DNA from: Mesostigma viride
Taxonomy: Eukaryota; Streptophyta; Mesostigmatophyceae; Mesostigmatales; Mesostigmataceae
Assembly: GCA_009746045.1 (NCBI GenBank)
Contig: RPFO01000225.1
Location: 1,105,090 to 1,169,089, forward strand
Direction of reading: 5' to 3'
DNA: 64,000 bases
Positions 32,788-42,292 of this stretch are shown here, one piece after another. Both the position numbers and the translations under genes were made by a program. The notes beneath the pieces were generated by a model, which did no database searches, was not told where the DNA came from, and was given only the letters and a program-made list of their open reading frames with translations. The stretch's first letter is position 1, and each line of letters starts with the position of its first letter.

Positions 32788-33360
32788 ATTGTTACGCCGC
32801 AAGCCTCGGCCGCCACCTCTACCTCTACCTGTCCTGATACTACCTGAACTAGTGAGGCTGCTTCTATTTACACCCCTAGCGAAAGACGACCGAGACGAAC
32901 CAGATCTCAATGCATTTACATATGTACTACTGTAATACGCCATAGGCCATTTAATCAAACCCGTTTACTCCAGGAAAAGAGGAAGGAAACACAACTAAAC
33001 TGCCGTGACCCAAGCTAATATGTGCTAATTCATTTAACACACGCCGAGTGACCACACAAGGAGTGGAACGTGCATAAATGGTCACCAACGGTCCAACAGG
33101 CTCGGGCCGACCTGGCCCTCGCCTGCAGAAACACAGAAACACAAGCAGGTGCACAGATGCACGCCTGTCCACTACATTCTACAAAAGGATAAGGACCACT
33201 AATATAGTACGCGGCGCGGCGCCCAAAGGCACCCACTATACCACAGTACTGTTACGGGGACAATCATGTCCAAACTAGAACTGCACGTAACCTAGGAACA
33301 ACCGAGGCCAAGGACCTAATTTACGTCCGTAACTACAACGAATTGTTACGCGACGTAACA
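32788..33360 (-). repeat. 5' LTR of the gypsy element
   Basis: TGTTACG...CGTAACA, followed on the right by the AGCAT duplication (33361-33365) and the body of the Penelope-like element. It should contain the element promoter; I did not identify a TATA box with confidence. Confidence 0.92.
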
Positions 33361-33716
33361 AGCATGCTTGATCAGGGCGTGTGTTTCTAGCCTAACTGGC
33401 CGGGAGTGTCTAGTGGTGAGCACCATTGCTGCGATCGCTCTCCCACCATTTACGAGGAAATACCCGCAAATGGAAAACCACTGAAAAGGTCTAGCTAGTC
33501 AGTCATCACGTTAGCCATGCCATGATTCCAAACGTCCAAGAACTGCACACGGTGCAAAGGCAAAAAGCCGGAGGACAGCACTTTCAAATGTGCGGCGGGA
33601 ACCAAAAGCCCGCGGATGCCAGAAAACATCGTGTTGCGGCAGCGACGCGACGATGTGGACAACGAATCCAGTGCCAAGCTCGGAACGGCCGCAAAGGAGA
33701 TCTGGCATCACAGGGT

Positions 33717-36700
33717 TCAGATGTGCGGAGATACTATGCGATCCAGCCGGTCCACGACCTGTTTGTAGAGCTTGTGCCAAGGGGCAGCACCGAACAGATG
33801 TGGGTGACGTTGCAAAAAACATCGGACTTGACGGAGCATAATGGCTCGGTCATAGTCTTTGACCAATAAACGCTGCAAGAGTTCAACAAGAGTCGTGATG
33901 AAATCAACACGATAAGAACAAAGACGGGAAAAACGATGTAACTGAGAAAGAACAACACCATATTTTGCTGTGTGGGAAAGGAGACTGTGAATATCGGGGT
34001 AACGAATAAAAGGAATTTGCTGGTATTTAGGATCCTTGCGCTTATCATAGATAGCCGTACGCCAGCCCTTCTTGTTATGGGTAATGTTAAGATCGAGGTA
34101 ATTGCAATGAGTATCCTCCGACGTGAGCTTTAATGTGAGGGACGCTTGCGGGTAGATGCCAGGCAGACCAGCGGTGATATACAAATGGGTTGCGAAATCA
34201 GGGTTGTCGAAAGCGATGACATCATCAATGTATCGACATGTATGGATAAAACGCCTGATGAGAACATCATCGTTTGAGGCAATGAGATTCTCCATGAATG
34301 CAAGCTCATAAGTGTATAGATAGAGGTTTGCAAGGAGCCCGGCACAGTTAGTGCCCATAGGGATGCCGATAGCTTGTTGGTATACATTGCCCGCAAAACA
34401 GATGAAGGTGTTATCAACAAGATAAGAGATCCAATGGACAAGGTCAGCCTTCGTGATAATATAATTATAACCATCCCGCACGATAGCACCTGCCGCGATC
34501 CCTGAGAGCCACGTTGCCGTGGGCTTGGTCTGAGAAACACGCACGTGCAGGTGGTTGCGCCCGTGAGGCCTACGTGCATACAGACGAGTAAGGAGGCTAT
34601 CTAAACGAGCTTTCAAATCGTGCAAATCTAGTGTGGTATATAGAGTGGTGAAATCATAGGTGGCTATGGGCATAGGTATACGTTTCTCTGCTGCTGTCTT
34701 AGAACGGCTAAGGGCGGCAAGGCGTAGGCGTACTTGGGCTGAGTCTATGACGATCCAACTACCAGCGCATTCATACCCGGCATTCGACAGCACCTCCACC
34801 CATAATGCATTGGCTTCGGGGAGAAGAGCATTCAAAGCATGGCAGATGAGTTTCGAGAGAGGCATCAGTGGGGCTGAATGCGACGCAGCAATGGTGCGCA
34901 AAGCAACAGGAGTTTTGTGCAGCTTAAGAGTGAGATACAGATATGGGAACGTAGTGGTGGTGGCGCGTCGCTGCCGCTTAAGGAATGCCCGAGCAAAAAT
35001 GTTTTGGCTGTGCAGAAAAGCCCGATGAGCAGCGGTGATACTGGCGGTGGACTGTGCACGCTGAACATAGGTAGGGCTGGACGCCAACTCGTGTTGCAAA
35101 GTAGCAAGGTAGTGCTTCTTGCATATGAAAGCAAAGTTGTTGGCACTCTTGTCAACACACGTGATGATAAAGTCCTGCTTGAAGTGGTCAAGAAGTGCTT
35201 TATCTGTGGTGTTGAGCCAGGTGGTGCGGTGGACCTGCTGGAGACGGTAATCAAGCCTGGTGAGACGTGCATTGCATTCGTGAATGACGGCGCGAAACCA
35301 CGGTTCCATGGCAAGGGGAGCAAGCTGTAGGTCCGTGCTCATGGCATTGCAAAATTTGCGCAGTGATGTGGAGAGCAGTGCATTCACCTCTTTGGCACAC
35401 GTGCGCTGGACCCACGGCCGAAACTTGGTGCCTTTGGCAAAAAGGTCTACAAGCGTGTGGCTCGGCAGGATGCTGAGGTCAGCGGTCATGACGTGCTGTG
35501 AGGTGGGATCAAGGTACTTGAAATACCGTTGTTGTTGGCAGGGGCAGGGCCCTGCCAAGATGGTGGCCAGCTCGGTGGGCGTTGTATCGCGGCTGACCTT
35601 CCCGTTGCTGAAAACCATTTGTCCCAAGGTGGGAGAGTAATGCCAGGCAGCAATGGGAGTGCCGAAAGTGTTGCGCACCACGAGCGGCATCGCAGCCTGC
35701 ACTTGCGGCAAATGCAGAATGTGTGGCAAACACAGCTCATCCATCGCAGCATGAATGAAAGGTGAGATCAGCAAACGGCGCGGACGCAGTGCATCTGCAT
35801 TCCCATTGACACGGTGCCGAATGATACGTGAGAGAAGGCCTCGCAGACTAGTGGCATGGGAGCGGGGGACTTGCAGATCAGCTGGGGAGCACGACCCGAC
35901 GGCAATGTGTAAGCTGGTAAGCTTCTTCAAGCTGCAGGCTTCGAGATAGGATGCATGAAAGTTGCCGCGTTGCATAAGCCGAGACATGTGACGTAAGCAG
36001 CGGAGACTGGTGGAGTAAAGGGAAGGATCGGTGGACACATGTGTGGAAGGTGGAGGGGCCGGGGTGACGCTGGGGGGATAGGGGCGATATGGGTGGAGAT
36101 TGTGCTTCAGACGCCAGGCACGGATGAACATAAGAGGGCGGGGACGGAGGGGAGGCGGGCGGCGGCGAGACCGAGCTTTGAAACTCTTGCCTTCAATGCA
36201 AAAACCGTGGGGCAGAAATGCATGTAACATTCGTTTCCAAAACGTTTCCCGATGCCCTGCGGCTTTGCGAAAAGCGGCGCCGGTAAAGGTGCCGGGGACA
36301 TGTTCCAAGGGGACGACTCGCCAATCCCACCACCCGTATTGGGCCATGGCGCCATGTAGGGGGGTGTCGTCGTTGGCGGCAGGGCGGCCAATATGAAGGC
36401 GGCGTGCCGCTCGGACATGTTCCTGAAAACGCGTCCAGGCATCCCGTTGCGTCTGGCCAACGTAGATACGCTGAGGGTACCTGCGGTTGTAAATGGCATA
36501 AATGACGCGATGGGTGCTTACGGGGTGTGGGCGAGTGGAGTTGGTAAGCGACAAATGCGTGCGCTGTAAGCGCCGGAGGCGACGTAGAGTATGGTCATCC
36601 TTGCAGTGATGGTTATGGCGCGTGTTGATGCGACAACGCTTCCGCCATGCCTGTGAGGAGATACGATAGGGGAACTGCCGAGAAATAGCAGTGTACTTCC

Positions 36701-36773
36701 GGTAATCAATGCCACTGGATTGCCGTATTCTGTGGAGGGTAAGAGCATGCCAGAAAGTCATAAGGTGTTTCAT
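33717..36773 (-). CDS. Penelope-like reverse transcriptase with N-terminal GIY-YIG endonuclease
   Basis: 1018 codons without a stop. An N-terminal Cys/His-rich segment (CRINTRHNHHC, about residues 48-58) could bind zinc. GIY-YIG nuclease follows: VIYAIYN near 88, IYVGQT near 100, and the RFQEHVRAAR helix. Reverse transcriptase: motif A DFTTLYTTL near 706, motif B GIPMGTNCAG near 800, motif C YIDD near 850. The protein nicks DNA and primes reverse transcription at the nick. Classical Penelope carries GIY-YIG at the C-terminus; N-terminal placement is the mark of the Naiad/Chlamys clade. No stops or frameshifts seen, so the protein may be intact although the element's 3' end is split by the gypsy insertion. 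Translation start is uncertain. Confidence 0.88.
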   Translation of the reverse strand: MKHLMTFWHALTLHRIRQSSGIDYRKYTAISRQFPYRISSQAWRKRCRINTRHNHHCKDDHTLRRLRRLQRTHLSLTNSTRPHPVSTHRVIYAIYNRRYPQRIYVGQTQRDAWTRFQEHVRAARRLHIGRPAANDDTPLHGAMAQYGWWDWRVVPLEHVPGTFTGAAFRKAAGHRETFWKRMLHAFLPHGFCIEGKSFKARSRRRPPPLRPRPLMFIRAWRLKHNLHPYRPYPPSVTPAPPPSTHVSTDPSLYSTSLRCLRHMSRLMQRGNFHASYLEACSLKKLTSLHIAVGSCSPADLQVPRSHATSLRGLLSRIIRHRVNGNADALRPRRLLISPFIHAAMDELCLPHILHLPQVQAAMPLVVRNTFGTPIAAWHYSPTLGQMVFSNGKVSRDTTPTELATILAGPCPCQQQRYFKYLDPTSQHVMTADLSILPSHTLVDLFAKGTKFRPWVQRTCAKEVNALLSTSLRKFCNAMSTDLQLAPLAMEPWFRAVIHECNARLTRLDYRLQQVHRTTWLNTTDKALLDHFKQDFIITCVDKSANNFAFICKKHYLATLQHELASSPTYVQRAQSTASITAAHRAFLHSQNIFARAFLKRQRRATTTTFPYLYLTLKLHKTPVALRTIAASHSAPLMPLSKLICHALNALLPEANALWVEVLSNAGYECAGSWIVIDSAQVRLRLAALSRSKTAAEKRIPMPIATYDFTTLYTTLDLHDLKARLDSLLTRLYARRPHGRNHLHVRVSQTKPTATWLSGIAAGAIVRDGYNYIITKADLVHWISYLVDNTFICFAGNVYQQAIGIPMGTNCAGLLANLYLYTYELAFMENLIASNDDVLIRRFIHTCRYIDDVIAFDNPDFATHLYITAGLPGIYPQASLTLKLTSEDTHCNYLDLNITHNKKGWRTAIYDKRKDPKYQQIPFIRYPDIHSLLSHTAKYGVVLSQLHRFSRLCSYRVDFITTLVELLQRLLVKDYDRAIMLRQVRCFLQRHPHLFGAAPWHKLYKQVVDRLDRIVSPHI

Positions 36774-37705
36774 GATGATTCAGATGCACTGAGAGCTAAG
36801 ACATCAAACAGAACCAGAGCGGAGCATATTGAGGTAAGTCAATATTCACTGCGTAACACCCGTTACGCGATAGCGGTGGTCCATGATGCATCTCCCCGGG
36901 GCAGGATGTGGCTAACAACACAGCTGAATGGACTCGGAACATGTGGATTCCCAGTGGGGGGGCCTTCCAATTGTCATACTTGACACCTCTTTCCTGTAAC
37001 GAAAAGATTTCCCTTCTTCATGTTCCAGATGAGTCACCGTGCTCCTGCCTTTGTGTTTTTTTGGCGTTTGTAAAGAGATATGGGAGGGTAAACAAAAGCA
37101 AAGGCTGATATTGCCGTGTGGGGGGCCCGATCCTTGGTTAGTCTCTCAAGTGCCCACAGAAAAACACGAGAGTAGCACACACAGCGCGCAGCCCAGCCTA
37201 GCTCCCTCAGTAAAAGTAAAAGAAAAAGGACAAGAACAGCAAAACAAACGAGAACAAGAAAAAGAACAAAACACAGACACGTAGTGCAATGTGAGCGGAA
37301 TGATGGAGGAAGGTGAGAGGGGGACATCGTATTGAATGTGTAGGCATTGAGGCAGCCGAAGCGTCCCATCCCCGGGTACATTCGTGGCTTTCAAAAAAGC
37401 CACAACCTGCGTGGAAGAGGAAAATGCAGGAACGATGAGTATGATCCTGAAAACGAGGTTGAGGAAACGCGGAGAGGAAATGCCGGCCGCTGAAACGATT
37501 CCGATGGAACTATGGGTTTCGCCGACATGAGGCGGTGCAGCTGACTATCTCTATGGTGTCGTGTGTGACCGGGAGTGCCGGTTCACGTGCGCACTCGTCG
37601 GACTAGCCCGACGACATGTGTGCTTGGTTGCCCACGGCTGAAATCCTCTTGCCCGTCATGCAAAGGCCACGCCTCCTAGCCGAAAACGAACTATATTCAA
37701 CCAAT

Positions 37706-38517
37706 CTAATATCAAAGAGACAACCAGCGCAGGCCAGAAATCGGGAGAATCCGGACCATGGTAGCTCGAGCCTGCCGTTATCTTTTCCGCGTTTTCGAGT
37801 CGTTCAGGATGATGAAGATGAATGGTGATGGAAATGTGTATCCTTGTGCATTGAAATTATGGCTGGCTTACGTGTGGAGCGACTAGATGACCTAGACGGT
37901 GGGGCCGGAAACAGCATGCTTGATCAGGGCGTGTGTTTCTAGCCTAACTGGCCGGGAGTGTCTAGTGGTGAGCACCATTGCTGCGATCGCTCTCCCACCA
38001 TTTACGAGGAAATACCCGCAAATGGAAAACCACTGAAAAGGTCTAGCTAGTCAGTCATCACGTTAGCCATGCCATGATTCCAAACGTCCAAGAACTGCAC
38101 ACGGTGCAAAGGCAAAAAGCCGGAGGACAGCACTTTCAAATGTGCGGCGGGAACCAAAAGCCCGCGGATGCCAGAAAACATCGTGTTGCGGCAGCGACGC
38201 GACGATGTGGACAACGAATCCAGTGCCAAGCTCGGAACGGCCGCAAAGGAGATCTGGCATCACAGGGTTCAGATGTGCGGAGATACTATGCGATCCAGCC
38301 GGTCCACGACCTGTTTGTAGAGCTTGTGCCAAGGGGCAGCACCGAACAGATGTGGGTGACGTTGCAAAAAACATCGGACTTGACGGAGCATAATGGCTCG
38401 GTCATAGTCTTTGACCAATAAACGCTGCAAGAGTTCAACAAGAGTCGTGATGAAATCAACACGATAAGAACAAAGACGGGAAAAACGATGTAACTGAGAA
38501 AGAACAACACCATATTT
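37706..38517 (-). repeat. Upstream partial copy (pLTR) of the Penelope-like element
   Basis: About 812 bp nearly identical to the element's own 3' end: 38517-37914 matches 33960-33361, and 37913-37706 matches 10974-10769. It includes the last codons of the RT ORF (frame open 38664-38269, only the part below 38517 being element) and the 3' tail. It shows the uninterrupted sequence CAGCATGCTTGATC at the point where gypsy inserted in the other copy. Confidence 0.85.
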
Positions 38518-41157
38518 CCCTACATGTATGCATAAGCTTTCACACATACTAAGGTACAATATAACTGCAATATGATGATGCAAGTATATTTTCCTATTAT
38601 GCCTGAAGGGAAATGGGCTGATTGACATGGTTTGTGGCCACGCTACTATGTAGTATGACCGCACTTACATGCTTGCAAATTGCTAGCATGGCCCAGTCCT
38701 ATGTATAGGACTGGCAGTATTTGGCGTGTTTCAGGCAGTGCCAGTGGCCAAATTGAGTCCAGTTTTTTGCCACAGGTCAAGAACTATATTGTTTACATGC
38801 CTGTATTTTTTAAACATGCATATGGAATTTATTCAATTTTTGCCACTCATGCTTCCACACAAAAATGCAAATTCGCCGACGGTGCCATACATCCATGTAA
38901 TTTTTAGGAGTTTGGGTCAAGTTTTCACTGATGTAGTATTTTTGCCAGCAAGAGGACATCAAATACTCCATAGACCCACATCTAAGCATCTTGGATGGAC
39001 CCCCCACCTAGTCACTACACACGGTTGAAAAAGGTCAACTCAGTCCTATTGTTAGGACTGAGTTGGGACAGACGACGAGCAGGTGTTTCAGACCGTCAAA
39101 GTACAAGGGGTCAGGGTACTTTTTCACGTACAACGTGCATTCCGGAAAACGACGACCTGGCCATGGCGGCTTGCGCCCACGCATGGCATTTACGTTTGCG
39201 TTCGAATTTTCTGGCCAAACTTAGGATATTGATTTTATACGTCCTAAAGATCATACAGGCCAATTTTTGGTTCGCGGGAATGCCATTTGATAGGTGTCGG
39301 CAGCGTTCTTGCTGGAAAAAACTGCGATCAGGCCGGACGATAGTTCTAAACGTTGACAGCAATACCTTTCCGGCGTATTTTAAAGGATATATCGGTTTCT
39401 TTGTACTTTTTATGATACATATTAGTCGTAAACGTGCAAGGGTGGCCAGAAATCGCCGAATCCAGCGACCATGCTGCACAACTTTGGTGTGCCGAAATGC
39501 GCCATTTTGCGGCCACCGCCTGGGCCAAGGTAACGCCATCCATGCCTGGTAAAGCTTAAGCATCGTTTTCCTATCGATGTTTGACGTTTATATATACGTT
39601 CTAGCTTGTGTAGCACATTCTTTTTGCATTATTCATGCTCTTTCTTGACCCTGGCCTGGCCCCTTTCTAAAACACCCTTCTTAGATGCTTCCCTCAGTCA
39701 GTTGACCTGCCACAGGGTGATGGTGATAATAAGTTTTAGAGGCTGTATGGGTTTGAATACCTCCATATATGTTTGTTATACATTTCCCACACACATATTG
39801 CATGAGTGTGAGGCAGTTGGCTGGTCTCTGTGGCATCATCAAGCATGTAACCGGTGAGTAGAAGCTTCCCATTGTCAGCATGTGCCACCAGGTGTGCTGG
39901 CCATCACCTGGAAAGCTATAGCAGCTTAGGCCTAGTTTATCCTTGCTAGGGCAGGCTGAAATAGGCTTAAAATCACTAGTTTGTTGGTGGCTGCCTCCTA
40001 GAATGCATGCCTTGCGTAGGGTATCCGTACCACGTTACCTACGTGCATGGACAAGGTGGCACCTGCACATAGGTGCCATGTAAGGGCAGTGTGATGATGC
40101 AGTTATGTTTCCCCATCATTGTGGAAGGGAAATGTATTGTTTGGCATGGTTGGGGGCCATATTAGTAGGTATTAGTAGGTAGTATGCCCACTCCTACCCC
40201 CTTTGTTGCTTTTTACCAACGGTACCCCTATGGGCTGTACTGGGTGTAACTGCTGGTATACCCACCCAAATGATGACCCCAATGGCTCAAACTGTTCAGC
40301 AACTAATTGTTTATCATCCCTGAAGTGGTAGGTGCCTAGCTCTTACAACATAATTCAAAATGCACATTCTACCAAAAATGAAAACGCTCGTCTTGACCCC
40401 CCTGACTTTGACGGCAGTTATACATGGCCTACGATGAATATATGTGAGGTTGTGATATATCATGGCTTAGGGCAACTCATGGACATGCTTGCCCCCCAAG
40501 GACAGCCATTGGATATTGCTAGGTTGTACAGGGGCTGGTTTACAAAATAGGTGAGTTACTGCCGATTTATCGGCAGCATTTCCGCCCATTTAGGGGTTAA
40601 ATACCAGTGATATTTGTCTCAGTTTATTTTAGCAAATTGATTCGTCCCGACGTGCTAGAGAAATCGATATATATTTCAATTTTGAGGCAGTGGGGCGCTA
40701 CTGCGGAGCCTTCGAGAACCTGAACAGAATCATCGAGGCGATGGGAGACGGAAGCTTCGAGTGACGGCCAGGGACGAGTGGGGCCCGCCCCGGATAGAGC
40801 GCAACTGGGACAGGCAAATATTTAAATGTTTGCATCTATTTGAATTTCCACATACATATATAAATACTTGCTATTCAAGTACTATTTAAATATATTTAAA
40901 TACTTTGCCCCAAAAGGCAATCCCTTGGAAATTTTCCACCGAAATTTTCCCTTGGAAGTTTTTCCCCCGAACCGGAGTTTTGGACAAATAGATTTAAATG
41001 TTTTACCCCCGAAAGCAGTTCCGTGACAAATACATTTAAAATATTTTCCCCTAAGTTTGGGAGCGTAGCAAATGATAGTTAGCAGACTAAATATGCAATA
41101 ATTATAAATAAAATAAGGGTAAATATGTAAACGTTTATTTTATTTGTCCGACCTGTG

Positions 41158-42193
41158 AACCCCTTCCCAACCCCCCCCCCAGACGCCCCCAAGCGCCCGC
41201 TGAACGCCCGTACATGCTTGTGGGCCGCCTGCCTGACCACCAAATGGTTCCATTATGCGCTGGGCCAGGCAAGCAACGACCAAAACCAAACGGGCGCCCA
41301 GCCGCCCCACCTGCCTTGGCCATGCGGCTGCTGGCACATCCACTGGGATGCTAATACAAGCCATCCCGAGGGAAGACCCAGTGTTGGAGATGCTATAAGA
41401 AGAAGGAAAAAAAGGGAATTTTATTAAGGACAAGCCCAAAATGCCACCTGGATGCCCTGGCTACCTGCCAAGAGCACGCCATGGACACGCCGAAGCACTT
41501 GACATCCTCTGTCACCACCGAACCTATCATTACGGCCGAACCTGCCACCGGGCCATACAGGAAAACATAGCAGACCGACAACCAGGATCAAAGTACTACT
41601 GCACGGGCAGGGTCCAAGCATTGATTAGGACGGAGCCTCAAGACATGTACATCGAGGCAAGCTTCCCTGGTATCATATCAATGCGAGCAGACCGGTCGAT
41701 GCTCATGTGATGAGGAGTCGGCCTCGAGGCATGCCACAGGAGGCACGGTCCTTGAGGGACTGACCAACCGGTGGGCCACCCCACCCAGGCAACCCCCCCT
41801 CATGACCTCTTGAGGATTAAGGCTTGGGTGTGCCGGCGCCACTATTAACTGTGTGGGCCCAGAACAACGCCACAATGAGACTTAATCAATTCAAATGAAC
41901 AACTTCTGAGCATGCCAAATGTACGTGTAGCGGCACTGAAGTCTTTGCTCTAAAAGAAAGTCTGGGTTTTTTTGTGAAGATATGTACACAGAAGCTGTGG
42001 CTGGTCATCAACATGGAATACACAAACAACAGGGGCAAGGGATAGCATTAGCAAGAGCCTGGCGATTGCACAGCTGAAAGGTGACACAGTTAGTGGCTAA
42101 ATGCCATGTATTGTTCGCAGCGAAGACTTGTTTATTCTGCTCCTGCAGAGCATGGCCTATGGGTACTTCAGGGGCCACCAAGCCAAGGCTGAC
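41158..42193. other. Intronic sequence between the nest and the first ankyrin exon
   Basis: No gene recognised. From 41264 it is the left part of the duplicated block shared with 55441 onward. Confidence 0.4.
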
Positions 42194-42292
42194 CTTGTCC
42201 AGGGCGTTCACGTCCGCACCACTTTTGATGAGATACCGCACCACGTCCAACATGCCCTCGTCTGACGCGAGGTGCAGAGGGGTCTTCCCGAA
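42194..42292 (-). CDS. Ankyrin-repeat exon, 99 bp
   Basis: GCGTTCAG acceptor and GTCAGC donor on the minus strand enclose exactly 33 codons, one complete ankyrin repeat: FGKTPLHLASDEGMLDVV, then RYLIKSGADVNALDK. TPLH, the two helices and the GADVNA turn are all present. Phase 0 at both ends, so it can be added or lost without frame change. Nearly identical to 56631-56729 in the duplicated block. Ankyrin repeats mediate protein binding. Confidence 0.8.

Larger units (their letters stand above)
10975..33360 (-). mobile_element. Ty3/gypsy chromovirus-like LTR retrotransposon with three insertions
   Basis: Two LTRs of about 571-573 bp with TGTTACG...CGTAACA ends, flanked by a 5-bp duplication AGCAT (10970-10974, 33361-33365). 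Minus-strand order: 5' LTR, primer site, ORF0 (RNase H1 hybrid-binding type), Gag, zinc knuckle, protease, RT, RNase H, integrase, chromodomain, ORF3, polypurine tract, 3' LTR. Inside sit the SINE-like insert (30841-31074), E2 (27187-28875) and H (12417-22077). Without these it would be about 10.8 kb. A lost G at 25651-25657 also breaks pol, so this copy cannot make full proteins. Confidence 0.93.
10769..38517 (-). mobile_element. Penelope-like retroelement, GIY-YIG at the N-terminus (Naiad/Chlamys-like), split by gypsy
   Basis: Element parts: a 5' partial copy (pLTR) 38517-37706, the main body 37705-33361, and the 3' end 10974-10769 beyond the gypsy insertion. Flanks share CCCTACAT (10762-10769 and 38518-38525), a plausible target duplication; its last two bases are also AT at the internal junction, so the edge is uncertain by about 2 bp. 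A partial copy in tandem upstream of a full copy is typical of Penelope-like elements. The single long ORF has GIY-YIG before the reverse transcriptase. 36774-37705 is 5' untranslated sequence and 33361-33716 is 3' sequence; I see no other ORF of note there. Confidence 0.85.
9606..39079. mobile_element. F: TIR element nested in E1, diverged relative of E
   Basis: Inverted ends CTCGTCGTCTGTCCC at 9606 and GGGACAGACGACGAG ending at 39079, followed inward by paired AACTCAGTCCTAA/TTAGGACTGAGTT words. Intact E copies run without a break at the matching point (for example near 50870), which shows this is an insertion in E1. Left flank is TTAA (9602-9605); the right flank is not, so any duplication is lost. 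Element sequence is 9606-10768 plus 38518-39079 (about 1.7 kb). Its interior is recognisably homologous to E (for example near 9880 and 10240) but much diverged. Confidence 0.65.
9416..40596. mobile_element. E1: TTAA-flanked TIR element (piggyBac-like target), interrupted
   Basis: Starts CCCCTAAAATGGTC at 9416 and ends CCCATTTAGGGG at 40596, with TTAA on both sides (9412-9415, 40597-40600). TTAA duplication and CCC ends fit piggyBac-type elements. Element sequence is 9416-9605 and about 39080-40596; the middle is F with the younger insertions inside it. Uninterrupted relatives are E2, E3 and E4 (about 1.7 kb each). No transposase ORF in any copy, so the family seems non-autonomous. Conserved internal words include ACCTGGCCATGGCGGCT and CCGCCTGGGCCAAGG. 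Confidence 0.8.
7739..41157. mobile_element. G element: AT-rich TIR transposon, outermost shell of the nest
   Basis: The ends are inverted copies: CAGGTCGGACAAATAAAATA at 7739 and its reverse complement ending at 41157. Element sequence proper is 7739-9411 and 40601-41157 (about 2.2 kb); everything between is later insertion starting with E1. Both subterminal regions are full of ATTTAAAT words (7765-7980, 9330-9400, 40820-41050). No transposase was found, so it is probably non-autonomous. No clear target duplication. Part of its interior (about 8000-9240) recurs inverted at 49540-50500. Confidence 0.6.
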
